From assembly GCA_030765525.1 (NCBI GenBank), contig JAVCCK010000010.1, positions 62,001 through 126,000 of the forward strand: a DNA stretch of 64,000 bases, read 5' to 3'. The position numbers were made by a program, and so were the translations under genes. How positions within the stretch are numbered: position 1 is the first letter of the stretch; every line of letters starts with the position of its first letter. Positions 41,573-50,973 of the stretch are shown in pieces. Source of the stretch: Candidatus Lernaella stagnicola. Lineage in GTDB: Bacteria > Lernaellota > Lernaellaia > Lernaellales > Lernaellaceae. Under the pieces are notes generated by a model. That model made no database searches, was not told the DNA's origin, and saw only the letters and a list, made by a program, of their open reading frames with translations.

Positions 41573-43647
41573 GACTTCTTCCCGAAAAGCGACCAGTTTT
41601 TGTCACCGCTTTTCTTGAGACGTTGCTGGGTATAATGCACGTCGCGTTTTAGATCCGGGTTGTGCGGATCCAACTCCAACGCTTTCTTGAAATACGACAG
41701 CGCTTTCTCATCGTCGCCGACTTTCGCCTTCACTTGGCCAACCAGGCGCAGCATGTCCACACGCTTGGTGTCAGAGGCCAAAACCCGCTTGGCGACGGAT
41801 TCCACGTCATCCCAGGTAACGCCTGGGTCTTCCAGCAGCTTGAACATGGCCTCGGCCAACTTGGCGCGATATTCGATGTTTTTCGGATCTCCGGCCGCGG
41901 CCTTTTTCAGGGCGTCAACCGCCGCCGCGTAACGTCGCTGTTCCAAGGCGATCATGCCGTCCTGATAGTCGAGCATCGCCTGCTTCTTTTTGTCGACGGG
42001 GCTTTCCTCGGCCGCTTCGCCGCCGGCCGGTCGTTGCGGCGCCTGCTTCGAGGACGCGGCCTCGCGCTCCAGTCGGTCGGAATAGCGGCGCCGCGTTTCA
42101 GGGTCGCGCAGGTTGTGGTAAGCCCGCTGCAACCGGCGGCTGACCGTCACCGACATCTTGCGCACGCGTTTGGGTGCGGCGAGTGTGAAGGTGTCGGGAT
42201 GAAATTCCTTTTGCTGCTCTAAAAAGGCGCGGTGAATCTCGTCGGCAGACGCCTCGCGCGCCACACCGAGCAAGGCGAAATCATCCAGGTCGTCCATCTG
42301 GACGAAAAACGACTTCAACCTTCGCACGCGGTTTTCCTGGCGAGGGTCGACTTCCGGCGGTTCCGGGGTCGGCGGCGGCTGGGACGCGTAAGCCTCCAAC
42401 TCCGGGTCTTTGGCCACCGCGGCCAGGCGCACGACGCCCAGCAGGTCCAAGGCGCGGATCAAGCGCAGGGCGGACATTAGCCCAAGCGTGCTGTCGCCGA
42501 CCGCGTCGCCCAGGGTCATCTTGCCGTCGGCCGACGCGACGACTTGCCGTTCGGGCGGTGTCAGATGCTGTCGCGCCTCGGCGACCGCCTCCTGCGAACC
42601 GAAAAAAAGGAAGTGGGCTTTGTGCTGTTCGTACCAGCTTTCCAGCGGCGCCGTGTCGATATGGTCGCGGTACCCGTCGAGCACGACGGCGAAGGGTTCG
42701 CTTTCAAAGGTCGTGGCTTCCTCGGGGTATTGGGTGTCGCGGTCGATCCGGTATGAGCCGCGAGGCCAGGCGAAGCACCGCCCAATTTTCAGTCGGGTCT
42801 GCTGCACGAGGTGATAGTACAGGTCGTCGGAGGAGATGAGCCCCATCGCCGCCACGACGGTGCCGAAGCGTTTGCCGGTTTCGGCCATTTCGACCATCGC
42901 GTCTTTGTATTGCTCTTCGTTGATCACCCGGTCGTTGACCAACATGCGGCCCAGCGTTTCTTCGGGGATGTTCGATTTGACGAATACCGGTTTGCCGTCG
43001 CGGAAAAAGATGTGTTTGGCCTGATCCTCGCTCTTCACTTCCAGCAGGCAGGACTCGTTGTCGTCGCGAAATTTGACCAGTATGCCGCCGAGGATTTCGG
43101 GACTAAGCTCACCCTCCTCGAGCAGCGGATCGGGAAGCCGCGGTTCCGGAGCCGGCGGCTCGGGGGCCGGCGGTTTCGCCGGTTTTTCCGGCTGCGGTTC
43201 GCGCGGCGGCGGCGACTTCGGGGGCGGCGATTTCGGGGGCGGCGGCGGCACGATACGGTCGGCGGCCGTCGGTTTGCCGATGAGCCCGGCGATGGCATCG
43301 AGCAGTTTCACAACGGGAAACGGCCGCGAGAAATAGGCGTTGGCGTGGTAGCGATTGATGGCGTCGTGTTCCATGGCGCGGCTTTGATACACTTTGGATA
43401 CGACGATGACCTTGACGTCCCACGTTTCGCCCTGCTCCTTGGCGATCTTGCACACCTGCAACCCGTTGACGCCTGGTATGAGCACCTCGACGACGACCAA
43501 ATCGTGCCGGCGTTCGGTAAACATGCGCAAGCCTTCGGTGGAATCGCCGGCGCCGTCCACGTCATAACCGATTTTCTGCAGAACGCCGACCAGTTCCTCG
43601 CGCTCATGCCGATCGGGCTCGATTAAGAGGATAGTTTTAGGCCGCAC
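41569..43647 (-). CDS. Pseudo-receiver, PATAN, J-domain and TPR protein (phospho-site Glu)
   Basis: About 692 residues. The receiver (TILLIEPDRHEREELVGVL) has Glu at the phospho-acceptor (LVVVEVLIPGVNG) and Arg for Lys (YFSRPFP). A Pro-rich linker precedes a PATAN module (GGILVKFRDDNESCLLEVKS, FFRDGKPVFVKSNI), then a J-domain with intact HPD (QQKEFHPDTFTLAA) and C-terminal TPRs (YQDGMIALEQRRYAAAVDAL, ALSYFKKALELDPHNPD). Glu mimics permanent phosphorylation. GTG 43647 overlaps the previous stop by one base (TAGTG). Confidence 0.82.
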   Translation of the reverse strand: MRPKTILLIEPDRHEREELVGVLQKIGYDVDGAGDSTEGLRMFTERRHDLVVVEVLIPGVNGLQVCKIAKEQGETWDVKVIVVSKVYQSRAMEHDAINRYHANAYFSRPFPVVKLLDAIAGLIGKPTAADRIVPPPPPKSPPPKSPPPREPQPEKPAKPPAPEPPAPEPRLPDPLLEEGELSPEILGGILVKFRDDNESCLLEVKSEDQAKHIFFRDGKPVFVKSNIPEETLGRMLVNDRVINEEQYKDAMVEMAETGKRFGTVVAAMGLISSDDLYYHLVQQTRLKIGRCFAWPRGSYRIDRDTQYPEEATTFESEPFAVVLDGYRDHIDTAPLESWYEQHKAHFLFFGSQEAVAEARQHLTPPERQVVASADGKMTLGDAVGDSTLGLMSALRLIRALDLLGVVRLAAVAKDPELEAYASQPPPTPEPPEVDPRQENRVRRLKSFFVQMDDLDDFALLGVAREASADEIHRAFLEQQKEFHPDTFTLAAPKRVRKMSVTVSRRLQRAYHNLRDPETRRRYSDRLEREAASSKQAPQRPAGGEAAEESPVDKKKQAMLDYQDGMIALEQRRYAAAVDALKKAAAGDPKNIEYRAKLAEAMFKLLEDPGVTWDDVESVAKRVLASDTKRVDMLRLVGQVKAKVGDDEKALSYFKKALELDPHNPDLKRDVHYTQQRLKKSGDKNWSLFGKKS

Positions 43648-45962
43648 TACACGTTCTCCAACTTGGCTAATTCTTGTTTGGCGCGCGCGTTGTCGGGGTT
43701 GTAATGCAGGGCTTGCTCGAACGAACGACGGGCCGCGTCGCGGTCGCCTTCCCGCAGGTGGATCATCCCGAGAAAGGTGTAGCCGCTATCCAGGACCGGG
43801 TTGATGCTCAGCGCCTGTTCGATCAAATCGCGGCCGCTCAAGCGGGCGTTATTCTCATCGGGTGCGCCCAGAAACGTCGCCCAACCCAAATAGGCGAAGT
43901 ATTCGGCCTCGTTGGGGTTGAGGTCGCGGGCTTCGGTGAAATGCGCGATGGCCTCGTCGTAGGCCTGGCGGTGCAATGCGTCCTCGCCGCTTTGAAACGC
44001 CAACTCGCTCCGGACAAGACTCGCCATGCTCTCGGTGACTTTCCCGGCTTCGGAAACCTTGCGCATGGTTTCGTCATCGCCGCCGAAATCGACCAGTTCC
44101 TGTTGCGCGTCGGTCTCGGCGCCCCCGGCCAGATCCTCACCGACATCCCATTCGATGTCCGGCGTGTCGATGTCGTCCTCGACCACCCGCTCTTCCTCGG
44201 CGATAAAATCGGCGAAGCCGACATCTTCCGAAACCGCCGCGGCCGGCTTTGCCTCCTCGGCCTCGGCCTCCTGGAAAAGATCGCCCAACCCAAGATCGTC
44301 TTCCTCGACCGCCGTCTTGTCGACGACTTCGGCTGCGACCCGTTCGGCCTCGGCCTCGGTTCGCTCCGGCTCGGCAACCGCGGCTGCCGGTGGGGCGGCA
44401 AGGTCGGGCTCGGGGATGGGACGTCCCCAAATTTTCCCGTTGTAGGCGCTTCGCCGTTCGGGATCGAACAAGGTTTCGTACGCTTCGGTCAACGCGTTGA
44501 AAACTTTGTCGCTCATGTCGCGGAGCTGTGGTTCCGCGTCTTGATACAGATCGAAGGGCCGGTACTGCTTGGCCAACGTGTGGTAAGCGCCGCGGATCTG
44601 GTCGGACGTGGCGTCGGCCGCAATCTGGAGCAGTTCGTAGTGGTTGACCGCGCCCAGCAAGTCGTAGGCCCGCGACACGGCCAGGCGGTAACGCCGGCGG
44701 CGGTCATCGAGGACCATTCCCTTGTCGTCTTTCAAGTCGCGCAACTCGTCGGTGCGGCGCTTGCGGTCGGCCAGGAACGCCGCTTGCTCTTTGACGCCGC
44801 GCTTGGCGAATCCGGGGTCGCCGACGAAGCGGATGACTTCGGCAAGCAGCAGGTAATAAAGCAGTTGGAAGGTTTCGGACAGGCTTAGGTTGCTGTGCGC
44901 GACGATCTTGCCGACGCTTCGCTTGCCGTCCACGAGTTTGAAGAACTTCGCTTCGTGCGGCGCCAGGTTCATCTCGCCCGAAGCCAGGGGCGATTTCTTG
45001 AGTCGCCGCAGCCGCTGGTTTTTGTACTCGTTGAAGTAGCGCTCCAGCCGCGTCAGGGTGTAAAAGCGCTTGGCCCCGTCCAGGATAAGTTTCAGCGTCG
45101 GGATCTCCAACTGCACCGAATCATCGAGTGTGAAACTACCGGGCCGGAACTCGTATTCGCCCTCGTCCCACGCAAAGATGCGCAGGATTTTCTCGCGGAT
45201 TTGCCCTTGCAGAGCTTGGAAAAGCTCGTGGGACGTGATCACGCCCATTTCCATCAACACCGCGCCTTGCTGGCGGCCGGATTCGAGCATGCGTTGCAGG
45301 CTGTTGTTGTATTGCTCGTCGGTGATGATGCCGCGTTGCACCATGAAGCGGCCCAGAGATTCATTGGAGAGGTTGGAAGTGACGAACACGGGCTCGCCGT
45401 CGCGGAAGTAAATCACCTTGCTGATTTGTTCGTGCATGACGCGCAGCGCGCCGGTCCGCTGGTACTTGTAGAGATAAAACAACAGCCGCGGGAACGGCGT
45501 GTCGCCCAAATGTCCGTGGGTGCCCATCTTGCGCCGCCCGGCCTCGGGCTGCTGCCCGGCTTCGGGCGCGGGTCGCGGCAGCGGCGTTTCCAAATCGCCG
45601 ATCAAACGATTGATCACCTTGTCCAGGTCGGCCACGTTGACCGGCTTTTCGCTGTAAGCGTCCACGCCCATCGTCCGGCGGGACTCGTATTGCTCTTTGA
45701 ATTGGCGATACACTTTCGAAAGCAGAATCGTCTTGATCGCCTCGCCGCCGGGCGATTTCTTCACCTTTTGGCAAACCTTCAGCCCGGTCAGGCCGGGAAT
45801 CAGCGCGTCGAGAATAACCAGGACCGGCTCCAATTGTTCGGCCGCGGTCACGGCGTCCGGGCCGGTCTTGACCCAATGCACCTCGAATCCCTTGCCGCTC
45901 AAGTAGTCGTTGAGTACGGCGAATTCGGAGTAGTTACTCTCTCCAACCAGGACTTTTCTCAT
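43647..45962 (-). CDS. Receiver, PATAN, J-like and TPR protein (phospho-site Asp)
   Basis: About 771 residues. The receiver keeps Asp (LVILDALIPGLTG) and Lys (AYSEKPVNVADL); the acidic pocket is Glu-Ser rather than Asp-Asp. A PATAN module follows (LFYLYKYQRTGALRVMHEQ, YFRDGEPVFVTSNL), then a J-like domain (HYELLQIAADATSDQIRGAY) in which HPD is replaced by RPF (KQYRPFDLY). Long acidic segment, then TPRs (HYNPDNARAKQELAKLENV). ATG 45962 overlaps the upstream stop as ATGA, so it starts translationally coupled; the seven upstream residues in frame are discarded. Confidence 0.84.
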   Translation of the reverse strand: MRKVLVGESNYSEFAVLNDYLSGKGFEVHWVKTGPDAVTAAEQLEPVLVILDALIPGLTGLKVCQKVKKSPGGEAIKTILLSKVYRQFKEQYESRRTMGVDAYSEKPVNVADLDKVINRLIGDLETPLPRPAPEAGQQPEAGRRKMGTHGHLGDTPFPRLLFYLYKYQRTGALRVMHEQISKVIYFRDGEPVFVTSNLSNESLGRFMVQRGIITDEQYNNSLQRMLESGRQQGAVLMEMGVITSHELFQALQGQIREKILRIFAWDEGEYEFRPGSFTLDDSVQLEIPTLKLILDGAKRFYTLTRLERYFNEYKNQRLRRLKKSPLASGEMNLAPHEAKFFKLVDGKRSVGKIVAHSNLSLSETFQLLYYLLLAEVIRFVGDPGFAKRGVKEQAAFLADRKRRTDELRDLKDDKGMVLDDRRRRYRLAVSRAYDLLGAVNHYELLQIAADATSDQIRGAYHTLAKQYRPFDLYQDAEPQLRDMSDKVFNALTEAYETLFDPERRSAYNGKIWGRPIPEPDLAAPPAAAVAEPERTEAEAERVAAEVVDKTAVEEDDLGLGDLFQEAEAEEAKPAAAVSEDVGFADFIAEEERVVEDDIDTPDIEWDVGEDLAGGAETDAQQELVDFGGDDETMRKVSEAGKVTESMASLVRSELAFQSGEDALHRQAYDEAIAHFTEARDLNPNEAEYFAYLGWATFLGAPDENNARLSGRDLIEQALSINPVLDSGYTFLGMIHLREGDRDAARRSFEQALHYNPDNARAKQELAKLENV

Positions 45963-46924
45963 TCGTCCTCCGCAGGTGACCACAATTGTCGTATCACCGC
46001 CGCCGCGATAAGCGGCACCATGATCTCGTGATGTCCGACCAAGTTGATTCCTCGCCCGCTCTGCGCCACCGGGCGGGTCACCACGTTGGTCAGCGGACGA
46101 TAATGGCGAATGAAATCGAGGTTGGCGCAGGTCATGTCCTCGACCGCCGTTCCCGTATTGCGCACCGCGGTCAGCGCCTTGAGAAACACCTCGGGCATGA
46201 GCACCGCGCTGCCGATATTGACGAACACACCACCGCCCAGCCGACTCACCAGCGTGGTGAACACGCCGAAATCATGCATCAACGCCGTGCCGAGGCGGGC
46301 GGCGTGCAACGCCGGATGAAGGTGAACGACGTCGGTCCCCACCGCTACGTGAATCGTGACGGGCACTCCGGCGCGATGGCAGGCGGCAAGCACCGAGGCG
46401 TCGGCGTGGGGTAAGTCGTTCGTGGCCAGAAACTCGGCCGCGGCGTTCCCCAACCCGGTGGTTGCTTCGGCGGCGCGGTCGACGATATCCGCGAACGCCT
46501 GACCCGTTGCCTCGCTGACGCCGAAACGCCCGCTACCGAGCGTGGCGTCGACGTCCTCGCTGGTGAAGCCGACGGCGGCCACTTCGAAATCGTGAATCAA
46601 GAAGGCACCGTTGACGCTCACGGCGGTGATCACCTGGCGTTCGATCAAGTCGGCCAATACAGGGCCGAGACCGACTTTCACCACGTGCCCGCCCATCGCC
46701 AGGTGCACCGGTCGCCCGACGGTTCGCGCCGCCACGATCGCCTCGACCAACTCGCGCAGTTCGCGACCGGCCAGGATGCGCGGCAACGAAGCCCACCAAT
46801 CCTCGAAGGTCGCGTCGCCGCGAACGGGCTTGGCAAAGTCGCGCACCGAGACCTTCCCACCACGGTCGGCGAGTTTTTCTCGAGTCAACCTGCTGAAATC
46901 AAACGGTACGATGGGCTCGCCCAC
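45959..46924 (-). CDS. Deoxyhypusine-synthase-like conserved protein
   Basis: About 321 residues. Segments such as HLAMGGHVVKVGLGPVLADL, VNGAFLIHDFEVAAVGFTSE, VTIHVAVGTDVVHLHP and VFVNIGSAVLMPEVFLKALT belong to a conserved deltaproteobacterial family with a deoxyhypusine-synthase-like NAD-binding fold. The true synthase Lys motif was not found, so the reaction is unknown. GTG start, GGAG seven bases upstream. First gene of the receiver/PATAN operon, 4-base overlap with the next. Confidence 0.65.
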   Translation of the reverse strand: MGEPIVPFDFSRLTREKLADRGGKVSVRDFAKPVRGDATFEDWWASLPRILAGRELRELVEAIVAARTVGRPVHLAMGGHVVKVGLGPVLADLIERQVITAVSVNGAFLIHDFEVAAVGFTSEDVDATLGSGRFGVSEATGQAFADIVDRAAEATTGLGNAAAEFLATNDLPHADASVLAACHRAGVPVTIHVAVGTDVVHLHPALHAARLGTALMHDFGVFTTLVSRLGGGVFVNIGSAVLMPEVFLKALTAVRNTGTAVEDMTCANLDFIRHYRPLTNVVTRPVAQSGRGINLVGHHEIMVPLIAAAVIRQLWSPAEDE

Positions 46925-47037
46925 CCAGCTTCTCCATTCTTCGCATCAACGATATGTCGAGATTTTGTGTTGCCCGGCGGTGGTACGGAACAAAACCCGT
47001 ACCGCCCCCCCCAACGGTGCCAGACCATACCCCGATC

Positions 47038-47067
47038 AAGGTACCTTTTTGGCTCATATGTTGTCAA
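47038..47067 (-). promoter_or_regulatory. Sigma-70 promoter of the receiver/PATAN operon
   Basis: Minus strand: perfect TTGACA (47067-47062), 18 bp, weak TACCTT (47043-47038). It would also sit at the end of the upstream barrel gene. Confidence 0.4.
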
Positions 47068-47081
47068 ATGAAGTCGCGTAG

Positions 47082-47828
47082 TTAGCGCTCGACGAGACGA
47101 CCAATGGCGAAGGTGATGCCCAGGTGAATAATGACCGTGTGCTCCAGCGAGACATCGAAATTGCCCTTGGCGTCGTCGAAGTTCATCTCGGTATCCAGCA
47201 AGGGGAAATCGGCCCGCAACTCCGTGCCGATCGCGCCGGTGCGCATCTGGTGTACGAATCCCAGGCCCGTGTTGACTCGCCAATTGGGGAAACTGGCGCT
47301 GGAGGACTCGCCGTCGCCGCCTGTTTCACTGGAAAGTTTGCCGGAAGCCCAGGCGTACCCGGCGCCGCCGAGCAAGTAAATGCGATTGGGGCCGCGAAGG
47401 AAATAGCGCAAGTAGTTGACCGAAAAACTCGCCAAGCTGAAGGCGAGGGTTGAATCGCCGCCGTAGGTGCCGACGTTGTCGCTGACATCCTGCTTCCATT
47501 TGAGCGTCAGGATTTCGTATCCCGTCTCCATGCTGATGCCGTTGTTGCCGAAGACGGGAATCAACGCCAGATGAGCCGAGAACCCGGGAATCATCGCTTG
47601 TTCCTGCCGCGTGCGGTAATTCAACCCCTCACTGACAGGCGAGGCGGTGGCGTCGAAGTCCGGCAAGCCGACCAGGCCCAGCTTAATGCTGAGAAAACCC
47701 GAGACATTCGAACCGAAGGGACTCTCATACGCATCGGGCTGGGTGACGACCTGCGCGGCCGCGGGCGCGGCAATCAAAACAACAAGAAAGAGAGCCGCCA
47801 TCGCGGACATAATTCGGTTCACCAGCAT
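47082..47828 (-). CDS. Outer-membrane beta-barrel protein
   Basis: About 248 residues. Signal peptide LFLVVLIAAPAAAQ, then amphipathic strands: GFLSIKLGLVGLPDF, FSAHLALIPVFGNNGISMET, IYLLGGAGYAWASGKL and IIHLGITFAIGR. Resembles OmpA-like or DUF-type small barrels; ends ...LVER rather than Phe. ATG 47828 is adjacent to AAGGAG; GTG 47822 would have better spacing. Confidence 0.65.
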   Translation of the reverse strand: MLVNRIMSAMAALFLVVLIAAPAAAQVVTQPDAYESPFGSNVSGFLSIKLGLVGLPDFDATASPVSEGLNYRTRQEQAMIPGFSAHLALIPVFGNNGISMETGYEILTLKWKQDVSDNVGTYGGDSTLAFSLASFSVNYLRYFLRGPNRIYLLGGAGYAWASGKLSSETGGDGESSSASFPNWRVNTGLGFVHQMRTGAIGTELRADFPLLDTEMNFDDAKGNFDVSLEHTVIIHLGITFAIGRLVER

Positions 47829-48026
47829 TGCTCCTTGCAAAGGGAATAGGAGTGTAGCCCCGGGTTTTCGCCGCGGTCAAGCGATTGTCGCCACATTTCG
47901 AGAGGAAAAAGAGCAAAACCGTCAGCCGCCGCGTCACGGGTCCATTTCCCTCCGTGGCTTTTTACGCCGGCTCGTGTATATTCGGAGATAATCAAGTTGG
48001 ACTGTGGCTTCTTCTGTATCTGAGGT

Positions 48027-48839
48027 ATGGACGTGAATGATAACGACGACCTTTTGTCGGAAAAACTCGCCGCCCTGGCCGAGAGTCTCATGGCCCTCAA
48101 AGGCCTCGGGAGGCAACTGACCGCCGACCAGCAAAAACTGGTCGAGTTGGCGCACGCCCAACCGCGCCTGCGTCCCACCATGGCGCCGGCCGAATCCGAT
48201 GCCGCTGCGCCGGCAACCGCGCCGCCCCCCCGCGAGATATCGGACGCGGCGGCGGCGGAACGGCAATCCGAGCTGGACCGTATCCGCGATCTTCTCGGCG
48301 ATTGCACCCGCTGCAAGCTGCATGAGGGTCGCCAAAACATCGTGTTCGGCGCCGGCAATCCGGGGGCAGAGCTGATGTTCGTGGGTGAAGGCCCCGGGGC
48401 GGAAGAAGATCGTCAGGGCATACCCTTTGTGGGGCGCGCGGGCGACTTGCTGACCAAAATGATCGAAGCCATGGGCAAAAAGCGCGGCGATGTCTACATT
48501 GGTAATATCGTGAAATGCCGGCCGCCGGGCAACCGTGACCCGGAAGCCGACGAAGTGCAGGCGTGCATTCCGTTTCTGCACGCTCAAATCGAAGCGATTC
48601 AACCTCGGGCGATTGTATGTCTCGGGCGGGTGGCCATGCAAAACTTGTTGAACACCAAGGTGGCGGTCTCCAAATTGCGAGGCCAATGGCAGGATTTCCA
48701 GGGAATTCCCGTCATGCCGACCTATCACCCCGCGTATTTGCTGCGCAGCCCGCAAGCGAAGCGTCCCACGTGGGAAGATCTCCAGAAAGTTATCGCCCAT
48801 CTGAACTGGACGGTCCCGCAACGCACGAAAGGAAAATGA
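48027..48839 (+). CDS. Uracil-DNA glycosylase, family 4 (iron-sulfur)
   Basis: About 270 residues. An N-terminal helical extension precedes the core: [18 protein letters not shown], motif [40 protein letters not shown] and motif [12 protein letters not shown]. Four cysteines (CTRC, KCRPP, ACIPF) can hold the [4Fe-4S] cluster. Removes uracil from DNA. ATG 48027 sits one base after GAGG; GTG 48033 with spacing seven is an alternative. Followed two bases later by nfeD. Confidence 0.92.
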   Translation: MDVNDNDDLLSEKLAALAESLMALKGLGRQLTADQQKLVELAHAQPRLRPTMAPAESDAAAPATAPPPREISDAAAAERQSELDRIRDLLGDCTRCKLHEGRQNIVFGAGNPGAELMFVGEGPGAEEDRQGIPFVGRAGDLLTKMIEAMGKKRGDVYIGNIVKCRPPGNRDPEADEVQACIPFLHAQIEAIQPRAIVCLGRVAMQNLLNTKVAVSKLRGQWQDFQGIPVMPTYHPAYLLRSPQAKRPTWEDLQKVIAHLNWTVPQRTKGK

Positions 48840-48840
48840 C

Positions 48841-50187
48841 TTGCGCAAAGCACGGACAATTCTATTTACCGCGTTTCTGATCTTAGGCCTGGCCTTGTGG
48901 GCGCTGGCTCAAGTTGCGGCGCCCGGTACGCCGGTGGTGCACGTACTGACCGTAGACGGCGCGATCAATCCCGGCAGCGCGGACTACATCATTCGCGCCG
49001 TCGAAACCGCGACCGCCGCCGGCGCCGCCGCCCTGCTGATTGAAATCGATACGCCTGGGGGCTTAGTCGACTCCACGCAGGACATCGTCAAGGCCATGCT
49101 TGATGCCGACGTGCCCATCATCACCTATGTAACCCCGCCCGGCGCCCACGCCGGCAGCGCGGGCGTTATGATCACCCTGGCCGGTCACGTGGCGGCCATG
49201 GCACCTTCCACCCGCATCGGCGCGGCGAGCCCCGTGTCGATGACCGGCGAGATGGACGAAACCATGCGCGCCAAAGCGACCAACGACATCGTCGGCTTCG
49301 TCGAGGCGATTGCCAAAAAGCGCGGTCGCAACGTGGAATGGGCCAAGAAAGCCGTCACCGAAGCCGCCGTGGTCACCGACGACGAAGCGCTCAAGCAAAA
49401 AGTCGTCGACCTGATCGCCAAGGACGTGGACGAACTGCTTGCCCTCGCCGACGGGATGGAAATCGTGCTCGGCCACGACAAGAAACACACCCTCGCTTTG
49501 GCCGGGGCGACGTTGGACCGCCGGTCGATGACCTGGAAGCAGAAACTGGTGTTCTACTTGGCCGATCCGAACCTCGTGTACCTGTTTATGATTATTGGTA
49601 TGCTCGGTTTGTACGCGGAGTTCTCGAACCCGGGCATGATTCTGCCGGGCGTCGTCGGTGTGATTTCGCTGGTTCTGTTCGCGGTGAGCACGCAGATCCT
49701 GCCCATCAATACCGTGGGGCTGCTGCTGATCGTCGCAGGTATCGTCTTGTTTATCCTCGAGTTCAAGTTTACGAGCTTCGGGGCGCTCACCGCGGGAGGA
49801 GTCGTGTTGTTGATCGTCGGTTCGCTGTTCCTGTTCGAAAACACGCCGGACAAGGTGTTCCCCGCCGCCGAGTTCCAGTTGCAGGCCTCGCTCGGGGTGA
49901 TTTTACCCACGGCGATCGCCATGGGGCTGTTCACGCTTTTCGTCGCCTACAAAGTCATTCGGGGACAGGTACAAAAAGGCCGCACGGGCCAGGAAGGCAT
50001 CGTGGGCGAAACGGGCACCGCCGCTTCCGAGATCGCGCGGAAAGGTAAAGTGCTGGTGCAAGGGGTTTACTGGGAGGCCGAAAACGCCGCCGCCGCCCCC
50101 ATACCGGCCGGTGCGGAAATTCGGGTCGTCGCTGCCGACGGCCTTCGTCTAAAAGTCGCAATGCTCAACGAAACGAAGGAGTCTTGA
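48841..50187 (+). CDS. NfeD-family membrane serine protease
   Basis: About 448 residues. Signal/anchor helix ([17 protein letters not shown]), ClpP-like protease domain with [15 protein letters not shown] and [15 protein letters not shown] (Ser), then four membrane helices and a C-terminal OB-like NfeD domain ([20 protein letters not shown]). TTG 48841 starts with AAAGGAAA upstream. These proteases cleave the C-terminus of stomatin-family partners; the slipin gene follows one base later. Confidence 0.92.
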   Translation: MRKARTILFTAFLILGLALWALAQVAAPGTPVVHVLTVDGAINPGSADYIIRAVETATAAGAAALLIEIDTPGGLVDSTQDIVKAMLDADVPIITYVTPPGAHAGSAGVMITLAGHVAAMAPSTRIGAASPVSMTGEMDETMRAKATNDIVGFVEAIAKKRGRNVEWAKKAVTEAAVVTDDEALKQKVVDLIAKDVDELLALADGMEIVLGHDKKHTLALAGATLDRRSMTWKQKLVFYLADPNLVYLFMIIGMLGLYAEFSNPGMILPGVVGVISLVLFAVSTQILPINTVGLLLIVAGIVLFILEFKFTSFGALTAGGVVLLIVGSLFLFENTPDKVFPAAEFQLQASLGVILPTAIAMGLFTLFVAYKVIRGQVQKGRTGQEGIVGETGTAASEIARKGKVLVQGVYWEAENAAAAPIPAGAEIRVVAADGLRLKVAMLNETKES

Positions 50188-50188
50188 T

Positions 50189-50962
50189 ATGGCATCGCCG
50201 TTTGTAATGGGTTTATTGATCGTTATCGGCATGGCCGCGCTGGTTTTGCTGTCGGGCGTCCGGATTCTCAACGAATACGAACGCGGCGTGATTTTCCGCT
50301 TCGGTCGCATCGCGGCATCCAAACAGCCGGGCCTGCGATGGATCATTCCTTTCGTCGACCGCATGGTACGCATCTCCACGCGCATCATCGCCACGGATGT
50401 GCCGCCGCAGGACATTATTACCAAAGACAATGTGTCGGTGAAAGTGAACGCGGTGATCTACTTCAAGGTGATGGAACCAATCAAGGCGGTCATCGAAGTG
50501 GAAAACTATTTGTACGCCACCAGCCAGTTCAGCCAAACGACGCTGCGTTCGGTGCTGGGTCAAAGCGAACTGGATGAACTGCTTTCCGAACGCGACAAGA
50601 TCAACATGGAACTGCAAGCCGTCATCGACAAACACACCGATCCCTGGGGCGTCAAAGTCACCGCCGTGGAAGTCAAACACGTCGACCTGCCCCACGAAAT
50701 GCAGCGCGCCATGGCCCGTCAGGCCGAAGCCGAGCGCGAGCGACGCGCCAAAGTCATCGCCGCCGAAGGCGAATATCAAGCCGCCACGAAGCTCAATGAA
50801 GCCGCGCAGATTCTCGGCGAGAATCCGATGTCGCTGCAATTGCGCTACCTGCAAACCCTGCGGGAAGTGGCCACCGAGAACAATTCGACGACCTTGTTCC
50901 CGATTCCGATCGATTTGCTCACGCCGTTTATGAAGACCCTGGCAAGCGCGGCCGAGAAATAG
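50189..50962 (+). CDS. Slipin / stomatin-like SPFH protein
   Basis: About 257 residues. One N-terminal membrane helix ([20 protein letters not shown]), then the SPFH domain ([58 protein letters not shown]) and a coiled coil rich in Glu/Arg ([20 protein letters not shown]). Membrane-microdomain scaffold, partner of the preceding NfeD protease. Confidence 0.93.
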   Translation: MASPFVMGLLIVIGMAALVLLSGVRILNEYERGVIFRFGRIAASKQPGLRWIIPFVDRMVRISTRIIATDVPPQDIITKDNVSVKVNAVIYFKVMEPIKAVIEVENYLYATSQFSQTTLRSVLGQSELDELLSERDKINMELQAVIDKHTDPWGVKVTAVEVKHVDLPHEMQRAMARQAEAERERRAKVIAAEGEYQAATKLNEAAQILGENPMSLQLRYLQTLREVATENNSTTLFPIPIDLLTPFMKTLASAAEK

Positions 50963-50973
50963 TAGCTCCGATC

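Noticed and set aside
45959-46924. Naming this gene deoxyhypusine synthase
   Set aside because: The catalytic lysine motif of true synthases was not found, so only a fold-level resemblance is claimed.
46979-47006. GGTACGG/CCGTACC hairpin as a terminator for the barrel gene
   Set aside because: No T run follows on the minus strand.
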